Source: Acidobacteriota bacterium
GTDB taxonomy: Bacteria > Acidobacteriota > Terriglobia > Bryobacterales > Bryobacteraceae
Assembly: GCA_018268715.1 (NCBI GenBank)
Contig: JAFDVZ010000003.1
Coordinates: forward strand, 346,545 to 410,544
Reading direction: 5' to 3'
Length of the DNA: 64,000 bases
The position numbers and the translations under genes are program-made. The notes under the pieces are model-generated. The model did not search any database and was not told the DNA's origin. It saw nothing but the letters and a program-made list of their open reading frames with translations. Of the stretch, positions 33,202-45,954 are shown one piece after another. The first letter of the stretch is position 1. The number at the start of each line of letters is the position of its first letter.

Positions 33202-34038
33202 ATGCAAATGAGCATAAACATGCAGGCGGATCGCCTGGCGCGGGCCGTCCGGAGGGCCAGCCTGACCATGGTGCATGCCGCGGGGCTCGGACATCCGGGC
33301 GGGGACCTTTCGGCCGCCGATGTCCTGGCTGTATTGTACGCCTCCATATTGAATGTCGATCCCGGGGATCCCACGCGGCCGGATCGGGACCGCTTCATTC
33401 TAAGCAAGGGGCATTGTTCCGGGGCGCTGTACGCGACGTTGGCCGAGTGCGGATTCTTCCCGCGCGAGTGGCTGGCCGATTATATGAAGCCGCTTTCGCG
33501 CTTCAGCGGGCATCCGGACCGGAACAAGCTGCCGGGAATTGAGGCGAACACCGGGCCGTTGGGCCATGGGTTGCCCATTGGCGTCGGCGCGGCAAAGGCC
33601 GCTCAGATCACGGGCTCTTCGTGGCGCGTGTTCGTCATGACTGGCGATGGCGAGTTACAGGAGGGCAGTAACTGGGAGGCGGCGATGGCGGCTTCCACTT
33701 TCGGGTTGGATAACTTGACCGTCATTGTGGACCGGAATGGGTTGCAGCAGGGCGATCGCACCGAACTGACCGTACAGCTGGAGCCGCTGGCGGAGCGTTG
33801 GCGCGCCTTCGGCTGGGCCGTGCGTGAGGTGGATGGGCATGACATCGCGGCCCTGACCAGGACGTTTCGCTCGGCGCCGTTCGAGGCGGGCAAGCCGAAT
33901 TGCGTGATCGCGCGGACGCGCAAAGGGCGCGGGGTCTCCTTTATCGAAGACCGCGTGGAGTGGCATCACAGGGTTCCTACCGCGCAGGAGTTAGCCGCGG
34001 CGCTGACTGAGTTAGGCGGCGGGGAGACTGCCGCATGA
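33202..34038 (+). CDS. Transketolase, N-terminal subunit (thiamine-diphosphate domain)
   Basis: This is a 278-residue subunit equivalent to the N-terminal half of transketolase. HPGGDLSAADVLAVLYA (near residue 25), LSKGHCSGALYA and the ThDP/Mg motif GDGELQEGSNWE ... DRNGLQQ (residues about 148-180) are all present. It binds the pyrophosphate of thiamine diphosphate and pairs with the next gene product for two-carbon ketol transfer. The start is uncertain: ATGs at 33202, 33208 and 33220 are in frame and no clear ribosome-binding site decides; a TTG at 33169 lies in the putative -35. The stop overlaps the next ATG by 4 bases. Confidence 0.88.
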   Translation: MQMSINMQADRLARAVRRASLTMVHAAGLGHPGGDLSAADVLAVLYASILNVDPGDPTRPDRDRFILSKGHCSGALYATLAECGFFPREWLADYMKPLSRFSGHPDRNKLPGIEANTGPLGHGLPIGVGAAKAAQITGSSWRVFVMTGDGELQEGSNWEAAMAASTFGLDNLTVIVDRNGLQQGDRTELTVQLEPLAERWRAFGWAVREVDGHDIAALTRTFRSAPFEAGKPNCVIARTRKGRGVSFIEDRVEWHHRVPTAQELAAALTELGGGETAA

Positions 34039-34994
34039 GCCTTGGTTTCGACTGCCGGAAGGCTTTCGCGGAGACGCTGATCGAATTGGCGGCCGCCGAT
34101 CGCCGGATTGTCGTGGTAGTGAACGATTCGGTGGGCTCTTCGAATCTAAAAGAGTTCCGGAGACGCTTTCCCGAGCGGCTGGTGAATGTCGGGATCGCCG
34201 AACAGAACATGATCGGAGTGGGGGCCGGGTTGGCCAATGGCGGGTTGATTCCCTTTGTGTGTGGAGCTAGCTGCTTTCTTACCGGGCGGGCGCTGGAGCA
34301 AGTGAAGGTCGACCTTGGTTATTCGCGCTCGAATGTGAAGCTGTGCGGGATGTCGAGTGGAGTGGCGTATGGCGAGTTAGGGCCTACGCATCATTCGATC
34401 GAGGACCTGGCGTGGACGCGCGCGATTGGGAATTTGACAGTCATTGCTCCAGCGGATCCGGCCGAGACTGCCGCCGCCGTGCGGGCCGTGGCGGAGCACA
34501 ATGGGCCGGTGTTTCTGCGGCTGAGCCGCATGCCTGTGCCGGCGGTGCATCCGGCGGATTACCGCTTCGAGATTGGGCGCGCGGCGCGGTTGCGGACGGG
34601 AGACGATGTAACGTTGATCGCGGTGGGGACCATGGTCTACCAGGCGCTCGAGGCGGCCGCGTTGCTGGAGCGAGACGGGGTCCGGGCCGCCGTCCTCAAT
34701 ATGTCGACGATACGGCCGCTCGATCGCGCTGCTGTCGCGGAGGCCGCGGGGCGCGGTCCTCTCGTCACAATCGAGGAACATACCGTGACGGGAGGGTTGG
34801 GCGGCGCGGTGGCGGAGGTTGTGGTGGAGACGCGGCCGGCGCGCATGCGACTGTTGGGCGTTCCGGGCGAGTTCGCTCCCACCGGATCGGCGGAGTTCCT
34901 GTTTGAACACTATGGACTGACGCCCGAAGGCATACGGCGGGCGGCGTTGACCCTGATGGAGGCGCAGCTTGGAACCGCTGATTCTGGCGATTGA
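34035..34994 (+). CDS. Transketolase, C-terminal subunit
   Basis: This 319-residue subunit carries the pyrimidine-binding and C-terminal transketolase domains: NVGIAEQNMIGVGAGLANGG with the catalytic Glu (near residue 58), LGPTHHSIEDLAWTRAI (residues about 115-131), and the C-terminal MSTIRPLDRAAVAEAA ... TVTGGLGGAVAE. Together with the preceding subunit it makes a split transketolase, the arrangement used by dedicated sugar-catabolic transketolases, for example the D-apulose-4-phosphate enzyme. It is translationally coupled to its partner and overlaps the start of the kinase gene by 26 bases. Confidence 0.9.
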   Translation: MSLGFDCRKAFAETLIELAAADRRIVVVVNDSVGSSNLKEFRRRFPERLVNVGIAEQNMIGVGAGLANGGLIPFVCGASCFLTGRALEQVKVDLGYSRSNVKLCGMSSGVAYGELGPTHHSIEDLAWTRAIGNLTVIAPADPAETAAAVRAVAEHNGPVFLRLSRMPVPAVHPADYRFEIGRAARLRTGDDVTLIAVGTMVYQALEAAALLERDGVRAAVLNMSTIRPLDRAAVAEAAGRGPLVTIEEHTVTGGLGGAVAEVVVETRPARMRLLGVPGEFAPTGSAEFLFEHYGLTPEGIRRAALTLMEAQLGTADSGD

Positions 34995-36435
34995 CCAGGG
35001 GACGACGAACACCAAGGTCCTGCTGATGGACCGAGCGGGAGGCGTGCGGGCGCGGGCCTCGCGGAGGCTTGAAATATCTTTCCCCCGGCCGGGTTGGGTG
35101 GAGCAGGATCCGGCGGCGCTTTGGCGCAGTGTGGTGGAGGCGGTCGCGGAATGCCGCTCGCTGGCGGCGGGCGCGCGGGTCGAGGCCATTGGGATTTCGA
35201 ATCAGCGCGAGTCCGTGGCGGTGTGGGATCGGCGAACGGGCGAGGCAGTGGGACCTTGCGTCATCTGGCAGTGCCGGCGAACCGCCGCGTTCTGCGATGA
35301 ATTGCGTCGGCGAGGGCTGGAAGCGCAGATTCGTGCGGCTTCGGGGCTGCCGGTGGATCCGCTATTCAGCGCCTCGAAGATGCGGTGGTTGTTGGAGAGC
35401 GTTCCCGATGGGGTGGCGCGGGCTCGAGATGGCGAATTGCTGGCGGGCACCGTGGATAGCTGGCTGCTATGGAATTTGACCGGCGGCGCCGTGCACGCCA
35501 CTGACTTCAGCAATGCTTCGCGAACGCAACTGTTCAACCTGGAGTTGTGCCAGTGGGACGCGGGGTTGCTGGGAATCTTCGATATCCCCGCGGCTTGCTT
35601 GCCGGAACCTCGGCCGTCGTGTTCGGTGTTTGGGGCGACGGCGGAGGATGGGACGCCCGTGGCCAGCCTAATCGGGGATTCGCATGCCGCGCTGTTCGGA
35701 CATGCGGCCTTTGCGCCGGGCGCCGTGAAGGCGACTTACGGAACGGGCTCGTCCTTGATGAGTCCGGTGGCGCGGCCGACGGCTTCGCGACATGGGCTTT
35801 CAACAACCGTTGCGTGGGCAGGCGCCGATGGCGTGCGGTATGCGCTGGAGGGCAACATCACGAATACGGGCGGCACGGTGCAGTGGCTGGCCGGGTTCCT
35901 GAGGCTCGTGGGCGGATCGGGGGAGTTAGCGGAGTTGGCGGATACGGTGGAGGATTCCAATGGCGTGTACATTGTGCCGGCTTTCGCCGGGCTCGGGGCG
36001 CCGCATTGGGACGCGGGGGCGCGTGGCGTGTTGTGCGGGCTGACGCGCGGGGCGATGGCGGCGCATGCGGCTCGGGCTGCTGTGGATTCGATCGCTTATC
36101 AGGTGCTCGATGTGTTCGAGGCGTTGGAGCAGGACACGGGGCGGCCGCCGGCTACGCTGTTCGCAGACGGGGGCGCGAGCCGGAATCAACGGCTGATGCA
36201 GTTTCAGGCCGATGTTTTAGGGAGGCCGGTGATTCGCAGCGCTTCAGCGGATCTTTCGGCGATTGGGGCGGCGTGGCTGGCGGGGTTGGCGGTGGGGTTC
36301 TGGGAGTCGCTCGAGGAGTTGGAGGCGTTGCCTCGGGAGACGACTCGGTTTGAACCCGCGATGGCGGAGGCTCGCCGGGCCGAGTTGATCGATGGATGGC
36401 GCGAGGCGCTGGGGCGCGCGCGGTCGGCGAGGTGA
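34969..36435 (+). CDS. FGGY-family carbohydrate kinase
   Basis: This is a 488-residue kinase of the glycerol/xylulo-/apulokinase family. The start must be the TTG at 34969, because the N-terminal phosphate-1 motif ILAIDQGTTNTKVL follows directly. The ATP-side motif is YGTGSSLM near 265, and the C-terminal FGGY signature corresponds to LFADGGASRNQRLMQFQADVLGRPV (residues about 397-421). The substrate-binding region WVEQDPAALW and ISNQRESVAVWDR follows glycerol kinase. In context it phosphorylates the ketose made by the isomerase for the split transketolase. The gene begins inside the transketolase C-subunit gene and ends 4 bases before the SorC gene. Confidence 0.9.
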   Translation: MEPLILAIDQGTTNTKVLLMDRAGGVRARASRRLEISFPRPGWVEQDPAALWRSVVEAVAECRSLAAGARVEAIGISNQRESVAVWDRRTGEAVGPCVIWQCRRTAAFCDELRRRGLEAQIRAASGLPVDPLFSASKMRWLLESVPDGVARARDGELLAGTVDSWLLWNLTGGAVHATDFSNASRTQLFNLELCQWDAGLLGIFDIPAACLPEPRPSCSVFGATAEDGTPVASLIGDSHAALFGHAAFAPGAVKATYGTGSSLMSPVARPTASRHGLSTTVAWAGADGVRYALEGNITNTGGTVQWLAGFLRLVGGSGELAELADTVEDSNGVYIVPAFAGLGAPHWDAGARGVLCGLTRGAMAAHAARAAVDSIAYQVLDVFEALEQDTGRPPATLFADGGASRNQRLMQFQADVLGRPVIRSASADLSAIGAAWLAGLAVGFWESLEELEALPRETTRFEPAMAEARRAELIDGWREALGRARSAR

Positions 36436-36439
36436 CGGG

Positions 36440-37402
36440 ATGGCTCGAATCGATGAGTTGAGGCTGATGGCGAAGGTGGCCCGAATGTACCACACGCAAG
36501 GGTTGCGCCAGACCGAGATCTGCGAGCGGTTGAATATCCACCAGTCGACGGTTTCGCGGGTGTTGAAGCGGGCCGAGCGGGAGGGTATTGTGCGCGTGGT
36601 GGTGAGCCTGCCTCCGGGAACGCACACCGACGTCGAAGACGCACTGCAATCGCGCTTCGCGCTGGACGAGGCCGTGGTGGTGGATTGCCTGGAGGACGAG
36701 GAACAGATTGCGCATGACCTGGGCGCGGCGGCGGCCTTCTATTTGGAAAATACGCTGAAGCCCACCGATGTGATTGGCATATCGTCGTGGAGCGCGGCAC
36801 TGCTGGCGATGGTGAACGCCATGCATCCGAGCCGACGGTTCAAGGGCTCGCGCGTAATTCAGATTCTGGGCGGCGTCGGGAGTCCCACGGCGGAGGTGCA
36901 TGCCACGGTGCTGACGCGGCGGCTGGCCGATTTGATTGGCGGCGCGCCGACGTTGCTGCCCGCGCCGGGAATTATCGGGTCGAGGGACGCGCGCGATGTC
37001 TTGATGAAAGACCGCTTTGTGCGCGAGGCGCTGGATCTGTTTCCAAAGATCACGCTGGCGATGGTGGGCATCGGCGCGACCGAGCCCTCCCGCGGGTTGG
37101 CGTCGAGCGGGAATGTGTTTTCGCCGCGCGAGTTGAAGACACTGGCCGATCGCGGGGCGGTGGGGGATATTTGCCTGCGGTTTTTCGACGCTTCCGGCGA
37201 GCCGATTGTGACGGAGTTAGACCAACGAGTCATCAGCATTGAGTTAGGGCAGCTGCGGGCCGTGCCTCGGAGGGTCGGGGTGGCCGGGGGTAAGCGAAAG
37301 ACGCACGCGATCCGCGGGGCGTTAATTGGCGCGTTGGTGAACGTGTTGATCACGGACCTGGCTACGGCGGAGCGGTTGTTGGGCGAGAGGAAGGGCCGGT
37401 GA
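36440..37402 (+). CDS. SorC/DeoR-type sugar-binding transcriptional regulator
   Basis: This 320-residue regulator has an N-terminal HTH (residues 12-50: LRQTEICERLNIHQSTVSRVLKRAEREGIV) and a C-terminal sugar-phosphate-binding domain. The latter is a SorC-type Rossmann fold similar to NagB/glucosamine-6-phosphate deaminase (GISSWSAALLAMVNAM near 125; IGATEPSRGLASSGN; GDICLRFFDASG). The ATG at 36440 with GGTGACGGG before it is preferred over an extended frame. It is internal to the sugar operon and presumably senses a phosphorylated intermediate made by the kinase. It overlaps the following GTG by 4 bases. Confidence 0.9.
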   Translation: MARIDELRLMAKVARMYHTQGLRQTEICERLNIHQSTVSRVLKRAEREGIVRVVVSLPPGTHTDVEDALQSRFALDEAVVVDCLEDEEQIAHDLGAAAAFYLENTLKPTDVIGISSWSAALLAMVNAMHPSRRFKGSRVIQILGGVGSPTAEVHATVLTRRLADLIGGAPTLLPAPGIIGSRDARDVLMKDRFVREALDLFPKITLAMVGIGATEPSRGLASSGNVFSPRELKTLADRGAVGDICLRFFDASGEPIVTELDQRVISIELGQLRAVPRRVGVAGGKRKTHAIRGALIGALVNVLITDLATAERLLGERKGR

Positions 37403-38010
37403 GACCGGTTGCGGTGTGGGTGGCGGCGTTGGGGCTGACGGCGTGCGCGCCTTGGACCGTGCGACCGATCGGGGAGCCGAACGGCGAGGCCGTGGCGGAT
37501 CCCGCGGCATATGTCGATTCGATCTGGAAGACGAAGCTGGCGGCGGCGATTGAGCGGGAAGCGGTGGAGGCTCGGGTAATCTTGGATGCCGCTCCGGATG
37601 AGGCGGTGCGGCGTTATGGGCGCCGCGCGGCGAATGGTCCGGCGTACTTTGTCGTGCGGGGCGAGGGCGTGGTGACCGAGGTGGACACGCGGTCTCGCGT
37701 GGGGTTGGCGATGGTGGATGTCGCGCCCTTCGATGGGCGGTCGGATGTGTCGGTGCAGATCGGCCCGGTGCTGCGCGGGACTTCGCTGCGCGATGCGACC
37801 GGGGTGGTGCGGTTTACGGATTTCGTGAATCAACTGCAGTTCGCCGATGTTGGGAATGAGTTGAATCAACGGGTGCTGAAGGAGGTGCTAGCTGGGTTAA
37901 ATGCAGCTTCCCTGAAGGGACGCGTCGTGGAGTTCGCGGGTACGGTGGAGGCGGCGCCCGCGCTGCGGGAGTTGGTCCCGGTGCGGTTCGTCGTGAAGGA
38001 GCGGCGGTGA
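37399..38010 (+). CDS. DUF2291-type lipoprotein of the sugar ABC transporter cluster
   Basis: This 203-residue exported protein starts at GTG 37399 (GTGA overlap). The signal peptide with lipobox-like LTAC (residues 13-16) predicts a lipid-anchored Cys16. The mature region has DPAAYVDSIWKTKL and VRGEGVVTEVDTRSRVGLAMVDVAPFDG, matching the DUF2291 pattern as I recall it. Members sit next to ribose-type ABC transporters and lack assigned function; a periplasmic accessory of uptake is likely. The stop overlaps the ATPase start by 4 bases. Confidence 0.75.
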   Translation: MRPVAVWVAALGLTACAPWTVRPIGEPNGEAVADPAAYVDSIWKTKLAAAIEREAVEARVILDAAPDEAVRRYGRRAANGPAYFVVRGEGVVTEVDTRSRVGLAMVDVAPFDGRSDVSVQIGPVLRGTSLRDATGVVRFTDFVNQLQFADVGNELNQRVLKEVLAGLNAASLKGRVVEFAGTVEAAPALRELVPVRFVVKERR

Positions 38011-39514
38011 CGGTGCTGGAGGCTCGCGCGGTGTCGGTGCGATATCCAGGGACGCTGGCTCTGGATGGCGTGACGTTCCGCCTGCGCGCGGGCGAAGTGA
38101 GGGCGCTGATTGGGGAGAATGGCGCCGGGAAGTCGACGCTGGTGAAGGTGCTGGCCGGGATTGTGCGGCCGACGTCCGGGACCCTGCTGGTGGATGGCCG
38201 GCCGGTCTCACTGGGCTCCGTGCGGGAGGCCGATGCGCTGGGCATCGGGGTGATTCACCAGGAATTGAATTTGTGTCCCAACCTGAGTGTCGCGGAGAAC
38301 ATTTATCTGGCTCGCGAGTTAGCTCGGGGCGGGTTGTTGGATAGGAGACGGCAGGAGCGCGGGGCTCACGAGTTACTGGAACGGCTGGAACATCCGATCC
38401 CTCCCGGGGCGATTGTTGGCGAGTTAGGGCTGGGGCAACAGCAGATCGTTGAGATCGCCAAGGCGCTGGCTCGCGATGTGCGGGTGCTCATGATGGATGA
38501 GCCGACCTCGGCGTTGAGCGCGGCGGAGGCTCGAGTGCTGTTCCGCATCATTCGTGACCTGGCGGCGCGCGGAGTGGCTATCCTTTATATCTCACATCGG
38601 CTGGAGGAGTTATTGACCATTGCCGATGCCGTGACCGTACTACGGGATGGCCGGCTGGCGGCCGAGGCGGCCACGGCCGATGTCGACCGGCGGTGGATTG
38701 TCGAACAGATGACCGGGCGCACGGATGGGACCTTCGAGACGGCCACGGAGGCTCGGGCTGGAGATAAGTTAGTGCGAGTGGATGGCTTGTCGGCGGTGGC
38801 GGATTCGGGGCGCGCGCTGGTCCGGAATGTCACGGTTCGATTGGCGGCGGGCGAGATTGTTGGTTTATACGGGCTGATGGGCGCCGGGCGGACTGAGCTA
38901 CTCGAATGCCTGATGGGGCTGCGCGCCGTGTCGGCGGGTTCGGTGACGCTGGGAGGTCGGCGGATCGACCGGTTGGATGCCGCGGGGCGGATAGCAGCCG
39001 GGATGGCCATGGTTCCGGAGGATCGACAGGCGCTCGGACTGACTCAATCGATGTCCGTCGCGGCGAATATTACGCTCGCGAGTATTGGACGGTTCGCGCG
39101 GTTCGGATGGCTGAGGCGGGGTGCGGAGATGGGCGCGGCCGAGGACATGGCGGCGCAACTGCGGATCAAGAGCGCCGGGTTGGGGCGGCCTGTGGGGTCG
39201 CTGAGTGGGGGAAATCAGCAGAAGGTGGTGATCGCGAAGTGCCTGCTGACTGGGCCTCGTGTGCTGCTTCTGGATGAGCCGACGCGCGGCGTGGATGTCG
39301 GGGCGAAGGCGGAGATTCATGCGATTGTGAGGCGGTTGGCTGAGCGCGGGATCGGGATTCTTGTGGCGTCGTCGGAATTGGAGGAGGTGAGGGCGGTGGC
39401 GCATCGCGTGGTGGTGATGGCGCGGGGGGCGGTGACGGCGGAGTTCGCAGCAGTAGACGCCTCGGACGATGCTCTGGCGGCAGCGGCTACGGGTGTGGAA
39501 GGGAGCGCCGCTGC

Positions 39515-39518
<4 letters not shown>
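38007..39518 (+). CDS. Sugar ABC transporter ATP-binding protein (RbsA/MglA-like, two NBDs)
   Basis: This 503-residue protein consists of two ABC ATPase domains in tandem. NBD1 has Walker A GENGAGKSTL (residues about 35-44), the signature LGLGQQQIVEIAKAL and Walker B VLMMDEPTSAL. NBD2 has a degenerate Walker A, GLMGAGRTEL, with signature LSGGNQQKVVIAKCLL and LLLDEPTRGVDVGAK. This is exactly the RbsA/MglA layout, where NBD1 is the main ATPase. It powers uptake with the permease and binding protein encoded next. The start codon GTG (38007) and the 4-base overlap with the lipoprotein gene show tight coupling. Confidence 0.95.
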
Positions 39519-41468
<1,950 letters not shown>

Positions 41469-41479
41469 GGGGGACTGCA

Positions 41480-42891
<1,412 letters not shown>

Positions 42892-42895
<4 letters not shown>

Positions 42896-44364
42896 GGGCG
42901 GTGGTCTTACTGGGAACGCTTGTGCTGGCGGCCTCCGGCGCGGGGCTTCCGCCAACGCATGTCGACGATTTCACGGGACGGCCTCGGATTCTGGTGTTGA
43001 GCGATATCGGGAACGAACCCGACGATCAGATGTCGCTGGTCCGGTTGCTGGTGTACTCGAACCAACTGGAGATCGAAGGCCTGGTGGCGACTACATCGAC
43101 GTGGCAACGGACTGTGGTCCATCCGGAGACCATGCATGCCCTGGTGAGGGCCTACGGCGAGGTCCGGGGGAACCTGCTTCGACATGCCGACGGGTGGCCC
43201 GAGGCGGCGCTGCTCGAGAGTCGAATTTACAGTGGTCAACCGGCCTACGGAATGGCCGCCACCGGGCCGGACAAGATGACTGACGGCGCCCGAGCGCTGA
43301 TCGCCGCGGCCGACCGCGCCGATGACCGGCCTTTGTGGATTTCCGTGTGGGGAGGCGCCAATACGCTGGCGCAGGCGCTGATGCATGTTCGAGCGACGAG
43401 GCCCGCCGCAGACGTCGAAAGGTTCGTGGCGAAGTTGCGCGTGTATTCGATATCAGACCAGGACGACGCCGGCGCCTGGATCCGGCGGGAGTTTCCCGAT
43501 CTCTTCTACATTGTTCAACCGTCGACGCAGCGGAGCGACGACTATTACTACGCCACGTGGACCGGAATCAGCGGAGACATTTTCTATCGAAACTGCGCGG
43601 GCGCCGATAACTCCTCGGTCACCAACGAGTGGCTGGACGTCAATGTTCGCGCCAAGGGACCGCTGGGGAAAGTGTATCCCAAGTTCGCGTTCATCATGGA
43701 AGGAGACACGCCGGCCTATCTCGGGTTACTCGACAACGGATTGAACTCCTATCGGCGGCCGGATTGGGGCGGTTGGGGCGGACGTTATGTTCACCGCCAG
43801 CCGAGGGCCGAGCCGCACGCCTTCTGGACTCAGGGCGGAGACCTGTTTCCACGAGTGACTTCGCAAGACACGGTGGTGGACCAGTCAGGACATGAGCACA
43901 CCACCGATCAAGCTACGATCTGGCGGTGGCGGGAAGCCTTTCAAAATGACTTCGCCGCGCGCATGGATTGGACCGTCGCCGACTATGCGCACGCCAACCA
44001 CAATCCAGTGCTGGAGGTGAATGGGCAGAGGGGCTCCGCGCCCATCTACGTTACGGCGCACGTGGGTCAACCGGTGGTCCTGGATGCTGGGAAGTCCACC
44101 GATCCCGACGGCCAAAGGCTGCGCTTCAAGTGGTTCCACTACGCGGAGGCGGGTTCCACCGGGACGAACCTGGCGGCCGTCACGCTGACCGGTTCGGACT
44201 CGTCCAAGGCCACCGTGACAGCGGCCACAGCCTGCCGGCCGCTGTGGCTTCCGGGCCGGGCGAGTTGTAATGGAAAGGGTTCGGCGCATATCATCCTGGC
44301 CGTGACCGACGAAGGAAGACCGAGGCTGACTTCTTACCGGAGAGTGATTCTCAATGTCGAATAA
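42892..44364 (+). CDS. Secreted DUF1593-type, nucleoside-hydrolase-like protein
   Basis: This 490-residue exported protein has a signal peptide (1-18) followed by [25 protein letters not shown] (residues about 30-55). This is an Asp-rich motif like the calcium-binding DTDxxxDD of nucleoside hydrolases, with DIGNEPDD in its place. Further motifs are [23 protein letters not shown] and the C-terminal beta-sandwich (about 380-490). Family members are often in plant-polysaccharide utilisation loci and may hydrolyse N-glycosidic or glycosidic bonds; the activity is not settled. It overlaps the isomerase gene by 4 bases and the feruloyl-esterase gene by 11, so it belongs to the same operon. Confidence 0.78.
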
Positions 44365-45889
44365 TTCGTACAGGGTTCTCGCTTTCTCGCTGGTTTTCGC
44401 ATCGGCGAGCCTGGCGCAGCGGGCCGAGTCCTGTGCGGCGATGAAGCGGTTTTCGGCGCCGGGGCTGGCGCTTGAAATCACCAAGACGGAGTGGAAGGCG
44501 GCGGTGGATTCGGGGCCGATACGACTGCCGGCCCATTGCCGGGTGGACGGCATTCTGGACCGGCGAACCGGGGTGGCGGGAAAACCCTATGGGATCCAGT
44601 TCGCTGTTGCGCTGCCCGATGAGTGGAACGGCTCATTCCTGATGCAGGGCGGCGGCGGGTTGAACGGTACGGTGAGTCCGCCGGTTGGACCGGTGGCCGC
44701 GGGTGGACGTCCGGCGCTGAGTCGGGGATTCGCGGTAGCGTCCACCGACACCGGTCACCAGGGCCGCGTTTTCGACGGCTCCTTCCTGGCGGATCAACAG
44801 GCGGCGCTCGATTTCGCCTATGTCGCGATCGGACGCGTGGCGCAACTCGCCAAGCAGATTGTAGTGAGTTATTACAGCAAGCCGGCGAATCACTCCTATT
44901 TCACCGGCTGCTCGACGGGTGGCCGGGAGGCGATGATCATGACTCAGCGCTACCCGAGTTACTTCGACGGAGTGATCTCCGGTGCTCCGGCGATGCGGAC
45001 AGGGTACTCGAATCTGGCGGATCGCTGGATGGTCACCATGCTGAACCGGGTGGCGCCGAAGGACCCCGAGGGTAAGCCGCAAGCCGCCAAGGCGCTGACC
45101 GCCGGAGAGAAGAAGACCATTATGGATGCGCTGCTGGAGGCTTGCGACGCCAACGACGGTCTTCGGGACGGCGCCATCTGGAATCCGCGCGATTGCCGCT
45201 TCGATGTGAAGACGCTGGTGTGCAAGGCGGCGAAGTCGGATTCCTGCCTGACGGCTGAGCAGGCGGCTGCCATCGAGCAAGGATTAGCAGGACCCAGGAC
45301 GTCCCGCGGCGCCGCCGTCTATTCTCCGTTCCCCTGGGATACGGGCCTGACGGCCGGAGGACAGGGAGCGATTCCGGGGCTGCTGAATCCAGGGCCGAGC
45401 CCCGTCGGCCCGCCACAGACGGCTACCGAAATGGACGTTGACGCAGCCGCGGCGGGCATTGCCGGCGACCCGCAGGTCCGGCTGACCGACTCGACGTGGA
45501 TCAATTTGAGCTCATTTTCGGCCCACGGCGGGAAACTGCTCTTCTTCCACGGGATGAGCGACCCGTGGTTTTCCGCGCTCGACACGCTCGATTACTACCA
45601 GCGGATGACGAAGTCCAACGGCGGCTTGGAGACGGTTTCGCCGTGGAGCCGCATCTTCCTGGTTCCGTCCATGGGGCACTGTGGAGGCGGCGAGGGCGCG
45701 ATGGACAACTTCGACCTGCTGAGCGCGATGGTGGCGTGGGTGGAGCGGAATCAGGCGCCCGAGTCCGTTGTGGCGACGTCAAGATCGAAGCCGGGCCGCA
45801 GCAGGCCGTTGTGCGCCTATCCAAAACACGCACACTACGCGGGAAACGGCGACCCGGAGAAGGCCGAGAATTTCGTCTGTCGCGAATAA
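44354..45889 (+). CDS. Secreted tannase/feruloyl esterase family protein
   Basis: This 511-residue exported enzyme (signal peptide 1-21) belongs to the tannase/feruloyl esterase family: SFLMQGGGGLNGTV (oxyanion region), the nucleophile GCSTGGREAM (Ser near residue 190), GVISGAPA, and the catalytic His in SMGHCGGGEGAMDN (near residue 440). The neighbouring Cys residues (CSTGG and HC) match the CS-D-HC motif of the family. It hydrolyses ester bonds of hydroxycinnamic or gallic acid on plant polysaccharides or tannins. As the last gene of the sugar operon it suggests that the sugar is released from esterified plant cell-wall glycan. Confidence 0.9.
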   Translation: MSNNSYRVLAFSLVFASASLAQRAESCAAMKRFSAPGLALEITKTEWKAAVDSGPIRLPAHCRVDGILDRRTGVAGKPYGIQFAVALPDEWNGSFLMQGGGGLNGTVSPPVGPVAAGGRPALSRGFAVASTDTGHQGRVFDGSFLADQQAALDFAYVAIGRVAQLAKQIVVSYYSKPANHSYFTGCSTGGREAMIMTQRYPSYFDGVISGAPAMRTGYSNLADRWMVTMLNRVAPKDPEGKPQAAKALTAGEKKTIMDALLEACDANDGLRDGAIWNPRDCRFDVKTLVCKAAKSDSCLTAEQAAAIEQGLAGPRTSRGAAVYSPFPWDTGLTAGGQGAIPGLLNPGPSPVGPPQTATEMDVDAAAAGIAGDPQVRLTDSTWINLSSFSAHGGKLLFFHGMSDPWFSALDTLDYYQRMTKSNGGLETVSPWSRIFLVPSMGHCGGGEGAMDNFDLLSAMVAWVERNQAPESVVATSRSKPGRSRPLCAYPKHAHYAGNGDPEKAENFVCRE

Positions 45890-45954
45890 TGCGCTGAGGC
45901 TGAATATCCTTCAGCCAGGAAGCGCCAAGACCTTCAGATGAGGACTGCCATCCA

